Positions 1-9,964 of a DNA stretch of 64,000 nucleotides are shown piece by piece. The position numbers and the translations under genes are program-made. This DNA is from Sphingomonas sp. GTDB taxonomy: Bacteria > Pseudomonadota > Alphaproteobacteria > Sphingomonadales > Sphingomonadaceae. The DNA is taken from contig NZ_JAIESM010000053.1 in assembly GCF_019746015.1 (NCBI RefSeq), positions 1 to 64,000 of the forward strand. Reading direction: 5' to 3'. Each line of letters opens with the position of its first letter. Position 1 is the first letter of the stretch. Below the pieces are notes generated by a model that ran no database searches, was not told where the DNA came from, and saw only the letters and a program-made list of their open reading frames with translations.

Positions 1-77
<77 letters not shown>

Positions 78-122
78 GCCGCCGCGCCGCTTTCCCGCTT
101 ATGGCCATGCCGGATCAGGGAC

Positions 123-584
123 ATGGTGGTGGACGATATCAGCTATCGCATCATAGTGGATGACGCGGCGCGGGATCAGGCGCCGCTGGCGACCTTGTGC
201 GGCCGGGTGTTCGGCGCCTTCGATCCTGGCTATCTCGACCGGCTGGCGAGCGTGGTTGACCCCGTTCTGGTGCAGGCGCTGCACGGCGACGCGCCGATCG
301 GCTTCAAGCTCGGCTATCGGCGCGGTGCGACGCTGTTCTACAGCTGGCTGGGCGGGGTCGACCCCGACTGGCGCCGGCGCGGCATTGCCGAGCAATTGAC
401 CATAATCCAGCACGACCGGCTGATGGCGCTGGGCTATGCCACCGTCGAAACGCGAACGCGCGCTAACAACAACGCGATGATCATCCTCAACCTGCGCTCG
501 GGGTTCGAGGTGCGCGGCTTCGAGATTGATGCGGCCGGCAATCCCGTCGTCACCCAGCGCAAGCGGCTGGCCGGCCCCACCTAG
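123..584 (+). CDS. GNAT family N-acetyltransferase
   Basis: ORF with GNAT-like pattern (DPDWRRRGIAEQLTIIQHDRLMALGYATVETRTRANNNAMIILNLRSGFEVRGFE). Confidence 0.8.
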   Translation: MVVDDISYRIIVDDAARDQAPLATLCGRVFGAFDPGYLDRLASVVDPVLVQALHGDAPIGFKLGYRRGATLFYSWLGGVDPDWRRRGIAEQLTIIQHDRLMALGYATVETRTRANNNAMIILNLRSGFEVRGFEIDAAGNPVVTQRKRLAGPT

Positions 585-596
585 GCGGGGGCACGG

Positions 597-1325
597 TTAC
601 AGCTTGGTCGACCATTCCACCAGCCAGTCGGGCGAGGCGGCGACGAGCACGCCTTCGACCTGGCGGTCGATCCCGGTTAGGATGGCCGCGCCGATGACGA
701 GCAGCATAGCACCCAGCACCAGCTTGCCGTTCTTGCCGGTGTTCATCAGCCGGCCGCGCCAGCGCGCGATCAGGCTGCGGCCGGCAAAGCCCAGCACCAG
801 CAGCACGCTGGCAATGCCGGCGCCAAAGGCCGCCATGGTCAGCGCCACCTGCGGCAGCTGCTGCCCCTGTGCCGCCAGCGCCGTGGCCGCGCCCAGCGTG
901 GGGCCGACGCACGGGCTCCACACCAGGCCGAGCAGCGCGCCAATCCCGGCCTGGCCGAGCAAGCCATAACGTTCCAGCGCATCCTGGCGCTGGCTTGCCC
1001 AGTTGGCGAGCGGCCCGGCGGCGCTGGCCAGCGCGGTCTGTGCCTGGGGCATCACCAGCAACAGACCCGCCAGCACCAGAATGCCGGCACCGGCCAGCCG
1101 CAGTGTGCCCGTATCCAGCCCGATGCTGGCGCCGAACACGGCGACGAGGAAGCCGATCAGCGTGAAGCTGGTCACCAGCCCCGCCGCGAGCGCCAGCGGG
1201 CCATAGCGGTGGCGCTGGGCCGCCGCGCTCAGCACGACGGGCACCAGCGGCAGCACGCACGGCGACAGGATGGTCAAGACGCCGGCGCCAAAGCCCAGCG
1301 CCGGATTGAGAACGTCGGCGGCCAT
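597..1325 (-). CDS. Cytochrome c biogenesis protein CcdA/DsbD-like transmembrane protein
   Basis: SPCVLPLVPVVL and WSPCVGPTLGAA motifs, multiple TM segments; paired with adjacent thioredoxin-like gene. Confidence 0.87.
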   Translation of the reverse strand: MAADVLNPALGFGAGVLTILSPCVLPLVPVVLSAAAQRHRYGPLALAAGLVTSFTLIGFLVAVFGASIGLDTGTLRLAGAGILVLAGLLLVMPQAQTALASAAGPLANWASQRQDALERYGLLGQAGIGALLGLVWSPCVGPTLGAATALAAQGQQLPQVALTMAAFGAGIASVLLVLGFAGRSLIARWRGRLMNTGKNGKLVLGAMLLVIGAAILTGIDRQVEGVLVAASPDWLVEWSTKL

Positions 1326-1330
1326 GTCGA

Positions 1331-1729
1331 TCAGCGCAGCGTCGAGGCGAGCACTGCCTTCACCTTGGCCGGGTCGGTATCATGCGCCAGCCGGCTGGTC
1401 TCGCGGCGGCCATGAAAGCCGATCAGCGTCGATTGCTGCGTCGCGCCGAAACGCTGCCAGTCGGCCTTGCCGGTGTCGAAGTCGATCTTCATCACGGTCA
1501 GGTCGCGATAGGCCGGGTCCTGCAGCACTTCGTCGATGGTCTTGGTCTGGGCGCGGCACACCGGGCACCAGGGGGCGTGGACGAAGATCAGCACGGGCTT
1601 GCCCTGCGCCTGCAACGCGTTGAATTCAGCGGCGTTGTAGCTGCGCACCGTGCCTGCCTGCGCCGGGGCGACAATGGCAATGGGTGCGGCGATGGCGGCG
1701 ATGGCGGCAAGAAGGTGGGAATGGCGCAT
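1331..1729 (-). CDS. Secreted thioredoxin-family protein
   Basis: Signal peptide MRHSHLLAAIAAIAAPIAIVAPAQA and CxxC active site (HAPWCPVCRAQ); start refined from the longer ORF 1331..1858. Confidence 0.83.
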   Translation of the reverse strand: MRHSHLLAAIAAIAAPIAIVAPAQAGTVRSYNAAEFNALQAQGKPVLIFVHAPWCPVCRAQTKTIDEVLQDPAYRDLTVMKIDFDTGKADWQRFGATQQSTLIGFHGRRETSRLAHDTDPAKVKAVLASTLR

Positions 1730-1902
1730 GATGGTAAACTCCGCTTGTTGGTTCGCGGCGGATACGGTGGCGCGGGTGCGGCGGTTACAGGCCGCGCACT
1801 TTATTGGCCGTGCATCGGCGACGGTGGGCGGGGGATCACCGTCATTGCCGCGCAACAAATTGCGTGTCAGGGGTTGGCATCAAGAATTGGGGAGCGCCAA
1901 GG

Positions 1903-2850
1903 ATGCGGATCGATCGTCGGGCAGTGATGGGCGGGCTGGCGGCTGGGGCGGTCGCGCCGCTAGTGCCGGCGCAGGCGGCGGGCAAGCCGCTGAATTTCCT
2001 GGTGGTGGGCGATTGGGGGCGTGACGGCGCCGAGCATCAGCGCGATGTGGCCGTGCAGATGGGCAAGACCGCCAGCGCCAGCCGCGCGCGCTTCGTCGCC
2101 TCGGTGGGCGACAATTTCTACGATGACGGGGTCGATTCGATCACCGATCCGCAATGGGCCAGCTCGTTCGAGCGCGTCTATACCGACCCGTCGCTGCAGG
2201 TGCCGTGGTTTGTGACGCTCGGTAATCATGACTATCGCGGCAATCCGCAGGCGCAGCTCGATTATGCGCGAGTCAGCAAGCGCTGGCGGCTGCCGGCACG
2301 CTATTACACGGTGCCGGGCGCCAGCCTGGGGCTGCCCGAGGCGGACTTTTTCTTCATCGACACCTCGCCGATGGTGAACAAATATCGCGACAATGTGAAA
2401 AGCCGCATCGCGCAGAATGTCGCGCAGCAGGATGTCCGCCACCAGCTCGCCTGGCTCGATGCCGCGCTCAGCAAGTCGCGCGCGGCCTGGAAGATCGTGA
2501 TGGGCCATCACACCATCCGCTCCGGCGGCAGCGGCCATGGCGATACGCCGGAAATGGTGGCGATGGTGAAGCCGATATTGGAGCGCCACGGCGTGCAGGC
2601 CTATATCGCCGGGCACGACCATGACCTGCAGCACATCGTCGACAATGGCGTCGATTATGTGCTGTGCGGCGCCGGGTCCGAAGTGCGGCCGGTGGCGCAG
2701 GTGGCGGGCACGCGGTTTGCGCTCGCCCGCTCGGGCTTTGGCGCGTTCAGCCTGACGCGTGACACACTGGCGCTGGAATTCCGCGATTATCTGGGTGCCA
2801 GTGTCTATCAGGCGCAGATCGCGCGCGAGGTGCGGGCCAAGGCGGCCTGA
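1903..2850 (+). CDS. Metallophosphoesterase (purple acid phosphatase-like), Tat signal
   Basis: GDWG, GDNFYDDG, GNHDY, GHH and GHDHDLQ motifs; RRAVMGG Tat-like N-terminus. Confidence 0.85.
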   Translation: MRIDRRAVMGGLAAGAVAPLVPAQAAGKPLNFLVVGDWGRDGAEHQRDVAVQMGKTASASRARFVASVGDNFYDDGVDSITDPQWASSFERVYTDPSLQVPWFVTLGNHDYRGNPQAQLDYARVSKRWRLPARYYTVPGASLGLPEADFFFIDTSPMVNKYRDNVKSRIAQNVAQQDVRHQLAWLDAALSKSRAAWKIVMGHHTIRSGGSGHGDTPEMVAMVKPILERHGVQAYIAGHDHDLQHIVDNGVDYVLCGAGSEVRPVAQVAGTRFALARSGFGAFSLTRDTLALEFRDYLGASVYQAQIAREVRAKAA

Positions 2851-2926
2851 GCGCTTGGGCGTGTTCGTTCATCTACATTGGGGCAATTTAGCGGGCGATT
2901 TTCGTACGCTATGCTAGACAAGCACC

Positions 2927-3604
2927 ATGCGAGTGCTTCTGGCTGAAGATGATGAAGTCACCGCCCGGCTGGTGGAGCAGGGGCTGGTCGATCTGGGCCA
3001 TCAGGTAACGCGGGTCGGCACCGGCGACGATGCGCTGAAATCAGGCGGCACCGAAAGCTATGACGTGGTGGTGCTCGACCGGATGCTGCCGGGCATCGAT
3101 GGCGTCGAAGTGCTCACCCGCTGGCGCGCCGCTGGCATGTCCACCCCGGTGCTGATGCTGACCGCGCTGGGCGGCATTATGGACCGGGTTTCCGGGCTGG
3201 AGGCGGGCGCCGATGATTATCTGGTCAAGCCCTTCGCCTTTCCCGAGCTGACCGCGCGGCTTTCCGCGCTGATGCGCCGCCCGCCGATCAGCGAATCGCT
3301 GACACGGCTTGCGGTTGCCGGGATCGAGATGGATCTGATCAAGCGCGAGGTGCGGCGCGAGGGCCGGGAAATCCACCTGCAGCCGCGCGAATTCTCGCTG
3401 CTGGAACAGCTGATGCGCCACGCCGGCAAGGTGGTGACGCGCACGATGTTCCTTGAGCTGGTCTGGGGCTTTCACTTCGACCCGCAGACCAACATCGTCG
3501 AGAGCCATCTGAGCCGGCTGCGGTCCAAGATCAATGAGGGGTTCGACAGCGATCCGATCCAGACCCTGCGCGGCGTCGGCTATCGCATGAGGTCGGATGA
3601 CTAG
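2927..3604 (+). CDS. OmpR-family response regulator
   Basis: N-terminal receiver (LLAEDDE, VVLDRMLPG, LTAL, VKPF) and winged-helix C-terminus. Confidence 0.92.
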   Translation: MRVLLAEDDEVTARLVEQGLVDLGHQVTRVGTGDDALKSGGTESYDVVVLDRMLPGIDGVEVLTRWRAAGMSTPVLMLTALGGIMDRVSGLEAGADDYLVKPFAFPELTARLSALMRRPPISESLTRLAVAGIEMDLIKREVRREGREIHLQPREFSLLEQLMRHAGKVVTRTMFLELVWGFHFDPQTNIVESHLSRLRSKINEGFDSDPIQTLRGVGYRMRSDD

Positions 3605-4958
3605 GCTGTTCGCGAGCGCCGCCTATCGAATCGCCTTTGTTTATGCCGCCATCTTTGCACTGACGATTTCGGTGCTGGGGGCGGCGGTCTATCTGGCCGC
3701 CGACCGCGAGATCGGCCGCCAGCAGGACGAGAATATCCGCATCGAAACCGCCGAACTGATGGACGAAATCCATCGCAAGAGCCTGAACGAGCTGCTGACC
3801 ACGATCACGGCGCGGCAGAATATGGGCGGGTTGAACGCGTTTCTCTATGGTATTTACGCGCCCGGCGGCAGCCGCCGCGCCGGCACCTTGCCCGCGCCGT
3901 CGCCGCCGCTCGGCTGGCGCTGGATCATGCTGCCGACCGGCCAGACCCGGCTGCTGGTGAGCGACATCGGCAAAGGGTGGCGGCTGGCGGTTGCGGTGGA
4001 CGGCGATGCCGTGGCCGAAATCCAGCAGATCATCCTGGAGTTGACGCTGGCGGCAATCGGCATCGCGCTGATCGTGGGGATTGCGGGCGCGATCTTCCTG
4101 GGGGGCTATCTGCGCGCCCGGCTGGAGACGGTGGGCGAGACCGCGCAGGCGATTGCGAGCGGTGACCTGACGCGGCGCATCCCGGTGTCGTCGCGCGGCG
4201 ACGAGTTTGACCGGCTGGGGCGCGGCCTGAACGCAATGCTCGACCGCATTGCGCAATTGCTGGAGAATCTGCGCCAGGTGTCGAGCGATGTCGCGCATGA
4301 TCTGCGCACGCCGCTTGCCCGGCTGCGCGGCGAGGTTGAGCTGGCGCTCGGCACGGGGGAGGGGCCGGCTGACCCCGTGGTGCAGCGCGCCGCGCTTGAA
4401 CGTGCGCTTCGCCAGAGCGACGATCTGCTGCGGCTGTTCGCCGCCATTCTGCGGATATCGGAAGTTGAGGGCGGCGCGCTGAAGCGCAGCTTCACCAATG
4501 TCGATGTCAGCAGCCTAGTCGCCGATCTCTACGACGCCTATGCCCCTGCCGTCACTGACGAGGGGCGCAGCATGGAAAGCCAGGTCGCCGACGACCTGAT
4601 CGTGGTGGGCGACCGCGAGCTGATCGCCCAGGCACTGATCAACCTGCTCGACAATGCCCAGCGCCACACCCCGCTGGGCACGCATATCGCGCTCAGCGCC
4701 ACGCGCGGCCGCAACGGCGATGTCGAGCTGGTGGTGGCGGACAATGGCCCGGGCGTGCCCGAGAAGGACCGCGAGCGCGTGGTGCGCCGCTTCGTCCGGC
4801 TCGACCCCAGCCGGGGGGAGGGCGGGCATGGGCTGGGGCTGAACCTCGTTTCCGCCATTGCCCATGTCCATGGCGGCAAACTGATCATCGGGGACAATGC
4901 ACCGGGCCTTGCCGCGACGCTGCGCCTGCCTGCACCGGGTACGCAGATTCACGGATGA
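3597..4958 (+). CDS. Sensor histidine kinase (HAMP, HisKA, HATPase)
   Basis: SSDVAHDLRTPLARLRGEVE H-box, VADNGPGVP, GGHGLGLNLV; overlaps the response-regulator stop. Confidence 0.93.
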   Translation: MTRLFASAAYRIAFVYAAIFALTISVLGAAVYLAADREIGRQQDENIRIETAELMDEIHRKSLNELLTTITARQNMGGLNAFLYGIYAPGGSRRAGTLPAPSPPLGWRWIMLPTGQTRLLVSDIGKGWRLAVAVDGDAVAEIQQIILELTLAAIGIALIVGIAGAIFLGGYLRARLETVGETAQAIASGDLTRRIPVSSRGDEFDRLGRGLNAMLDRIAQLLENLRQVSSDVAHDLRTPLARLRGEVELALGTGEGPADPVVQRAALERALRQSDDLLRLFAAILRISEVEGGALKRSFTNVDVSSLVADLYDAYAPAVTDEGRSMESQVADDLIVVGDRELIAQALINLLDNAQRHTPLGTHIALSATRGRNGDVELVVADNGPGVPEKDRERVVRRFVRLDPSRGEGGHGLGLNLVSAIAHVHGGKLIIGDNAPGLAATLRLPAPGTQIHG

Positions 4959-5007
4959 CACGCAGATTGGGGTCGCTTCGTTAAGGCTTCGCGGCTAGGC
5001 TGTGCGC

Positions 5008-5406
5008 ATGGAGGCCACCCAACCACATAGCTATCGCATTGCCATCGATCCCCAGGATATCGACTTCATGGGGCATGTGAACAATGCCAGCTATCTGAAA
5101 TGGGTGCAGGAAGCGGTGCTGTCGCACTGGCGGCAACTGGCGCCGGCCGATGCGATCACCAAACATCTGTGGGTCGCGCTGAAGCACGAGATCACCTATC
5201 GCAAGCCGGCCTTTCTGGCCGATGACGTGGTCGCCACCGTGCTGCTGGAGCATTTCCACGGCACCCGCGCTTTCTATCAGACGGTGATCAAGCGCGGCGA
5301 GGAAGTGCTGGCCGAGGTGCGATCGAGCTGGTGCTGCGTCGATGCGGTTACGCTGCGCCCGGCGCGGCTGGCGGCCTCGGTGATCGACGCCTTTTTCGGC
5401 CGGTAA
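5008..5406 (+). CDS. Acyl-CoA thioesterase (4HBT/hotdog fold)
   Basis: DIDFMGHVNNASYLKWVQEAVLSHW hotdog signature. Confidence 0.85.
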   Translation: MEATQPHSYRIAIDPQDIDFMGHVNNASYLKWVQEAVLSHWRQLAPADAITKHLWVALKHEITYRKPAFLADDVVATVLLEHFHGTRAFYQTVIKRGEEVLAEVRSSWCCVDAVTLRPARLAASVIDAFFGR

Positions 5407-5418
5407 ACCGCCGCCCCG

Positions 5419-5658
5419 TTACTGGCTGTTGGCGGGCGCGGTGGTGTTGTCCGGCACCGGGTCGACCATCGAATTTTCACCAGCCCCGATCATGTCGTGC
5501 ATGGTTTGGTTGCTCGACCGTTCGACGCTGGCTTCCATTGCCGCGGCCTGGTTTTCGATGGCCGCCTCGGCATTGGCGCCCTTGCCGGCATCGCGCGCCC
5601 CGCCACATCCGGCAAGCAGCGCCGCCAGCAGCAGCGGGGCAAAGGCGCGCCGCGTCAC
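5419..5658 (-). CDS. Small putative lipoprotein, unknown function
   Basis: GTG start; signal plus lipobox LLLAALLAGC; 4-bp overlap with the upstream M28 peptidase stop. Confidence 0.6.
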   Translation of the reverse strand: MTRRAFAPLLLAALLAGCGGARDAGKGANAEAAIENQAAAMEASVERSSNQTMHDMIGAGENSMVDPVPDNTTAPANSQ

Positions 5659-7040
5659 TCGGCGCCCCGCTTGGCTGGTGGCACCGGGCCGATATCCTCG
5701 GGCGCATTGGCGACGATCGTCAGCATTGCCGTCCACGCGGCGATGTTCTGGCGCAGCTGGGCCGGGTCGATCCGCTCCAGCGTGTCCTCGGGCGTGTGGT
5801 GATAGTCGAAATAGCGGCTCGCATCCTGATTGAGGTCGATCACCGCTGCCCCCGCGCGCGCAACCGGGCCGACATCCGCCCCGCCACCGGCTGCGCCATC
5901 GCCCCGCGTGATGCCGAGCGGGGCAAGCGCATCGGTCAGCCGTGCCGCGATCGGCTTTGCTTCGTCGGGCAGCGTTGCCTGCCAGCGCCAGACGCGGTCG
6001 GCGCCGGTATCGCTTTCCGCCACCAGCGCGTGCCGCTCACCGCCATGGCGCTTGAAATAATCGGCGGCGCCGGGGCCGCCCACTTCCTCCGCCCCGAACC
6101 ACACGACGCGGATGGTGCGGCGCGGCGCCGGGCCGTCGAGCAGGCGCTTGGCCGCCGCCGTAGTGATCGCCAGCCCGGCGCCATCGTCAATCGCACCGGT
6201 GCCCAGGTCCCAGCTGTCCAGATGGCCGCCGATCAGCACGATGCCGGCGGCCGGGTCGGTGCCGGGCACCTCTGCAATCACATTGCCCGATTCGCGCATG
6301 CCGATCTGGCGCGGCGTCAGCACCAGCTTCAGCGTTACCGCGCCGCGCGCCAGCATCCGCTCCAGATTGGCCGCGTCGGAGACGGAGAGCGCGCCCGCCG
6401 GGATGGGGGTCACATCCTTTCCGAAATTGGTCTGCCCGGTATGGGGTCCGCGCCCCTGATCGGTGCCGACCGACTTGATGACGATGGCGATCGCGCCCTT
6501 TTTTGCCGCAATGCCGGGGCCGACGAACCGCACCGCGCCGAACTGGCGATAGCCCGACCCGTCCTGCGCCCGCGCCATCGCGTGGGTGACGAAGGCGATC
6601 TTGCCGGCCAGGCTGCCCGCCGGCGCCGCGTTCAGCTCTGCCATGCTCCTGAACAGCACGACGGGCGCGGTGATGCCCTCAGCGGGCGTCGCGCCCGATT
6701 GGCCCAGCGCCGTTACCCGCAGCTTCTGCGGGAAGGGGGCGATGACTTCGGCCGTTTCCGCGCCGCGTTCCCACACCGCCATCTGATAGGTTTCGATGCG
6801 CACATTCTTGAAGCCCAGCGCCGTCAGCCGCGCCTTGGCCCAGTCGCGCGCGCGCGCTTCCGCCGCGCTGCCGGCCGGGCGAGGGCCGACTTCGGTGGTG
6901 AGGCCAGACACAATCTCATAGCCCAGCGTGTCGTTCAGCGCGGCGTCGCGTGCCTGGGCCACATCGGGCGCGGTCTGGGCGAGGGCGGGTGCCGCGAGCA
7001 AGGGCAGAAGGGCGGCGGCAAGAGCAGAGCGGGTGATCAT
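5655..7040 (-). CDS. M28 family metallopeptidase, secreted
   Basis: Signal peptide; GGHLDSWDLGTGAIDDGAG, WFGAEEVGG, and HHTPEDTLERID motifs. Confidence 0.88.
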   Translation of the reverse strand: MITRSALAAALLPLLAAPALAQTAPDVAQARDAALNDTLGYEIVSGLTTEVGPRPAGSAAEARARDWAKARLTALGFKNVRIETYQMAVWERGAETAEVIAPFPQKLRVTALGQSGATPAEGITAPVVLFRSMAELNAAPAGSLAGKIAFVTHAMARAQDGSGYRQFGAVRFVGPGIAAKKGAIAIVIKSVGTDQGRGPHTGQTNFGKDVTPIPAGALSVSDAANLERMLARGAVTLKLVLTPRQIGMRESGNVIAEVPGTDPAAGIVLIGGHLDSWDLGTGAIDDGAGLAITTAAAKRLLDGPAPRRTIRVVWFGAEEVGGPGAADYFKRHGGERHALVAESDTGADRVWRWQATLPDEAKPIAARLTDALAPLGITRGDGAAGGGADVGPVARAGAAVIDLNQDASRYFDYHHTPEDTLERIDPAQLRQNIAAWTAMLTIVANAPEDIGPVPPAKRGAE

Positions 7041-7121
7041 TCCCCCTGCCTAACCGACCGGCACGAAGATGCAACAATTGCCGCGCTGGCGCTGGCCGTC
7101 CGGGCAGGCTAGCACGAGCCC

Positions 7122-8177
7122 ATGGCGTTGAACACGAAAGCTGCGATCGACGCACTGCTGCCCCAGGCAATGGGCAATCCAGCCGCCATGCTGCGCATCG
7201 CCGAGATGATGGTGGACGCCGGCCGCAAGGAGGAGGCTGCCGCGCTCGCCGAGCAGGCATTGCCGCTGGCCGATGCGCCCACGGCATGCCGGCTGCATGA
7301 TCTGATCGCGGCACAGGTGCCGGCGTGGCATTTTCTGCTGGTGCGCGACCGGCCCCGCAATGCGGCCTATCGCGCGGCGATCAAGGCCGCGCTTACCCGG
7401 CGCCCGGGCGCGCGCGTGCTGGAAATCGGCACCGGCACCGGCCTGCTCGCGCTCTACGCGGCAGAGGCAGGTGCAGTGGAAGTGGTAACGTGCGAGGCGA
7501 ACCCGCTGATCGCGCGCGCCGCCGCAGAGGTGATTGCGGCGAATGGCTGGTCGCACAAGGTGCGGGTGATCGCTGAGCATTCGACCAAACTTGATGCCGC
7601 GCGCGACATGGGCTGGCGGGCGGATATTCTGGTTTCCGAGATCATCGCCAACGATCTGCTGTCCGAACAGGTGCTGCCCGCGCACGAACATGCGATGGGC
7701 GCGCTGGTTGCCGATGATGCGATCGTCATTCCGGTTGCCGGCGTGGCGCGGGTTGCGCTGGTTGAGGACACAAGCAGGGACCGCTCGTCGCTTGGCCATG
7801 TCGACGGATTTGACCTGTCCGCCTTCAACCGTTTCGTGCCCTGGCAGCGCCGCCTGCGTGTGGACAGTGACATGCTGATGCAGCGGAGCGACGTGGCCGA
7901 CTTGTTCTGCTTCGACCTGGCCAGCGCAAACTATGCCGCACCCGGCCGGGCAACAGTGACGCTGACCGCGTCTGGCGGCCGCGCGACCGGGGTGCTGCAA
8001 TGGCTGCAGCTCGATCTGGGCGGCGGGGTGGTCTATGAGAACCTTCCTGGGCACGCCCCGTCGAACTGGGCGGCAATTCATCACCGCTTCGCTGCGCCCA
8101 TCAACACCCGGCCGGGCCAGCCGGTTCGCGTGCACGGCATGCACGATCGCAGCCGCATCACCGTCTGGACGGACTGA
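7122..8177 (+). CDS. Class I SAM methyltransferase, protein arginine methyltransferase (PRMT)-like
   Basis: VLEIGTGTGLLALYAAEAGA motif I and SEIIANDLLSEQ resembling the PRMT double-E loop. Confidence 0.72.
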   Translation: MALNTKAAIDALLPQAMGNPAAMLRIAEMMVDAGRKEEAAALAEQALPLADAPTACRLHDLIAAQVPAWHFLLVRDRPRNAAYRAAIKAALTRRPGARVLEIGTGTGLLALYAAEAGAVEVVTCEANPLIARAAAEVIAANGWSHKVRVIAEHSTKLDAARDMGWRADILVSEIIANDLLSEQVLPAHEHAMGALVADDAIVIPVAGVARVALVEDTSRDRSSLGHVDGFDLSAFNRFVPWQRRLRVDSDMLMQRSDVADLFCFDLASANYAAPGRATVTLTASGGRATGVLQWLQLDLGGGVVYENLPGHAPSNWAAIHHRFAAPINTRPGQPVRVHGMHDRSRITVWTD

Positions 8178-8255
8178 ACCCGTTCTCGTTGCCAAGGGCG
8201 GGCGGCGCGGCTATGCGCAGCGCGCTTTCCCTGTTGCCAACGGAGTTCACCGGCG

Positions 8256-9935
8256 ATGGCCGTCCAATACACCTATGTGATGAAGGGCCTGACCAAGACC
8301 TTCCCCGGCGCCGCCAAGCCGGTGCTGAACAACATCCACCTGCAGTTCCTGCCCAGCGCGAAGATCGCGATCATCGGCCCCAACGGCTCGGGCAAGTCGA
8401 CGCTGATGAAGATCATGGGCGGCATCGACAAGGATTTCACCGGCGAGGCGTGGGCGGCGGACGGCATCAAGGTGGGCTATCTGCCGCAGGAGCCGCAGCT
8501 GGACCCGACCAAGGACGTGATGGGCAATGTGCGCGACGGCGCCGGCCCGGTCGCCGCGATGGTCGAGCGGTTCAACGCGATTTCGGCCGAAATGGGCGAT
8601 CCGCAGGAAGACACCGATTTCGACGCGCTGATGGAGGAAATGGGCGAGCTTCAGACCAAGATCGACGCGGTCGATGGCTGGGCGCTCGACAGCCAACTCG
8701 AACAGGCGATGGAAGCGCTGCGCTGCCCGCCGGGCGATGCGTCGGTCGAAAATCTGTCCGGCGGTGAAAAGCGCCGCGTCGCTTTGTGCAAGCTGCTGCT
8801 CGAAAAGCCCGACATCCTGCTGCTCGACGAACCCACCAACCACCTGGACGCCGAAAGCGTGGCCTGGCTGGAAAATTATCTGAAGGAATATACCGGCAAC
8901 GTCATTCTGGTGACGCACGACCGTTACTTCCTGGACAATGTCGTCAACTGGGTGCTGGAGCTCGACCGCGGCCGTTACTACACCTATGAATCGAATTATT
9001 CGGGCTATCTTGAAAAGAAGGCCAAGCGGCTGGAGCAGGAAGAGCGCGAGGAAGCCGGCCGGCAAAAGGCGATTCAGGACGAACTGGCCTGGATCCGCCA
9101 GACGCCCAAGGCCCGCCAGACCAAGTCCAAGGCGCGCATCAAGGCGTTCGATGAACTCGTCGCGGCGCAGGAAAACCGCACCGTCGGCAAGGCGCAGATC
9201 CTCATCCAGCTGCCCGAACGGCTGGGCGGCCGCGTGATCGAGGCCAAGGGCCTGACCAAATCCTATGGCGACAAGCTGCTGTTCGAAGATCTGAACTTCA
9301 CTCTGCCGCCGGGCGGCATCGTGGGCGTGATCGGCCCCAATGGCGCCGGCAAATCGACCTTGTTCAAGCTCATCACCGGCCAGGAACAGCCCGATGCCGG
9401 CACCATCGAGATCGGCCAGACGGTGAAGCTGGGCTATGTCGACCAGTCGCGCGACGATCTCGACCCGAACAAGAATGTCTGGGAAGAAATTTCGGACGGG
9501 CTCGATGTGTTCCGCTTCGGCAAGCAGGAACTGGGCACGCGCGCCTATGTCGGCGCGTTCAACTTCAAGGGGCAGGACCAGCAGAAAAAGGTCGGCCAGC
9601 TATCGGGCGGCGAACGCAACCGCGTCCACATGGCCAAGATGCTGAAAGAGGGCGGCAATGTGCTGCTGCTCGACGAACCGACCAACGATCTTGACGTGGA
9701 AACCCTGCGCGCGCTGGAAGAAGCACTGGAAAGCTTCGCCGGCTGCGCGGTGGTGATCAGCCACGACCGCTTCTTCCTCGATCGCTTGGCGACTCATATC
9801 CTTGCGTTCGAGGGGAACAGCCACGTGGAGTGGTTCGAGGGGAACTTCGAAAGCTATGAGGAAGACAAAAGGCGCCGCCTAGGCGACGCGGCGGACCGGC
9901 CTACGCGACTGGCTTACAAGAAGCTGACGCGGTGA
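8256..9935 (+). CDS. ettA: Energy-dependent translational throttle protein EttA (ABC-F ATPase)
   Basis: Two ABC cassettes (GPNGSGKST / GPNGAGKST; LSGGEKRR / LSGGERNR), EttA-like MQYTYVMKGLTKTFPG start region. Confidence 0.93.
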   Translation: MAVQYTYVMKGLTKTFPGAAKPVLNNIHLQFLPSAKIAIIGPNGSGKSTLMKIMGGIDKDFTGEAWAADGIKVGYLPQEPQLDPTKDVMGNVRDGAGPVAAMVERFNAISAEMGDPQEDTDFDALMEEMGELQTKIDAVDGWALDSQLEQAMEALRCPPGDASVENLSGGEKRRVALCKLLLEKPDILLLDEPTNHLDAESVAWLENYLKEYTGNVILVTHDRYFLDNVVNWVLELDRGRYYTYESNYSGYLEKKAKRLEQEEREEAGRQKAIQDELAWIRQTPKARQTKSKARIKAFDELVAAQENRTVGKAQILIQLPERLGGRVIEAKGLTKSYGDKLLFEDLNFTLPPGGIVGVIGPNGAGKSTLFKLITGQEQPDAGTIEIGQTVKLGYVDQSRDDLDPNKNVWEEISDGLDVFRFGKQELGTRAYVGAFNFKGQDQQKKVGQLSGGERNRVHMAKMLKEGGNVLLLDEPTNDLDVETLRALEEALESFAGCAVVISHDRFFLDRLATHILAFEGNSHVEWFEGNFESYEEDKRRRLGDAADRPTRLAYKKLTR

Positions 9936-9964
9936 GTGGGTGGGCGGCTGCCGCCCCGCCCCCC

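Noticed and set aside
5331-7112. 593-aa plus-strand ORF opposite the M28 peptidase
   Set aside because: Antisense shadow ORF with low-complexity basic composition; the true coding strand shows signal peptide and M28 motifs.
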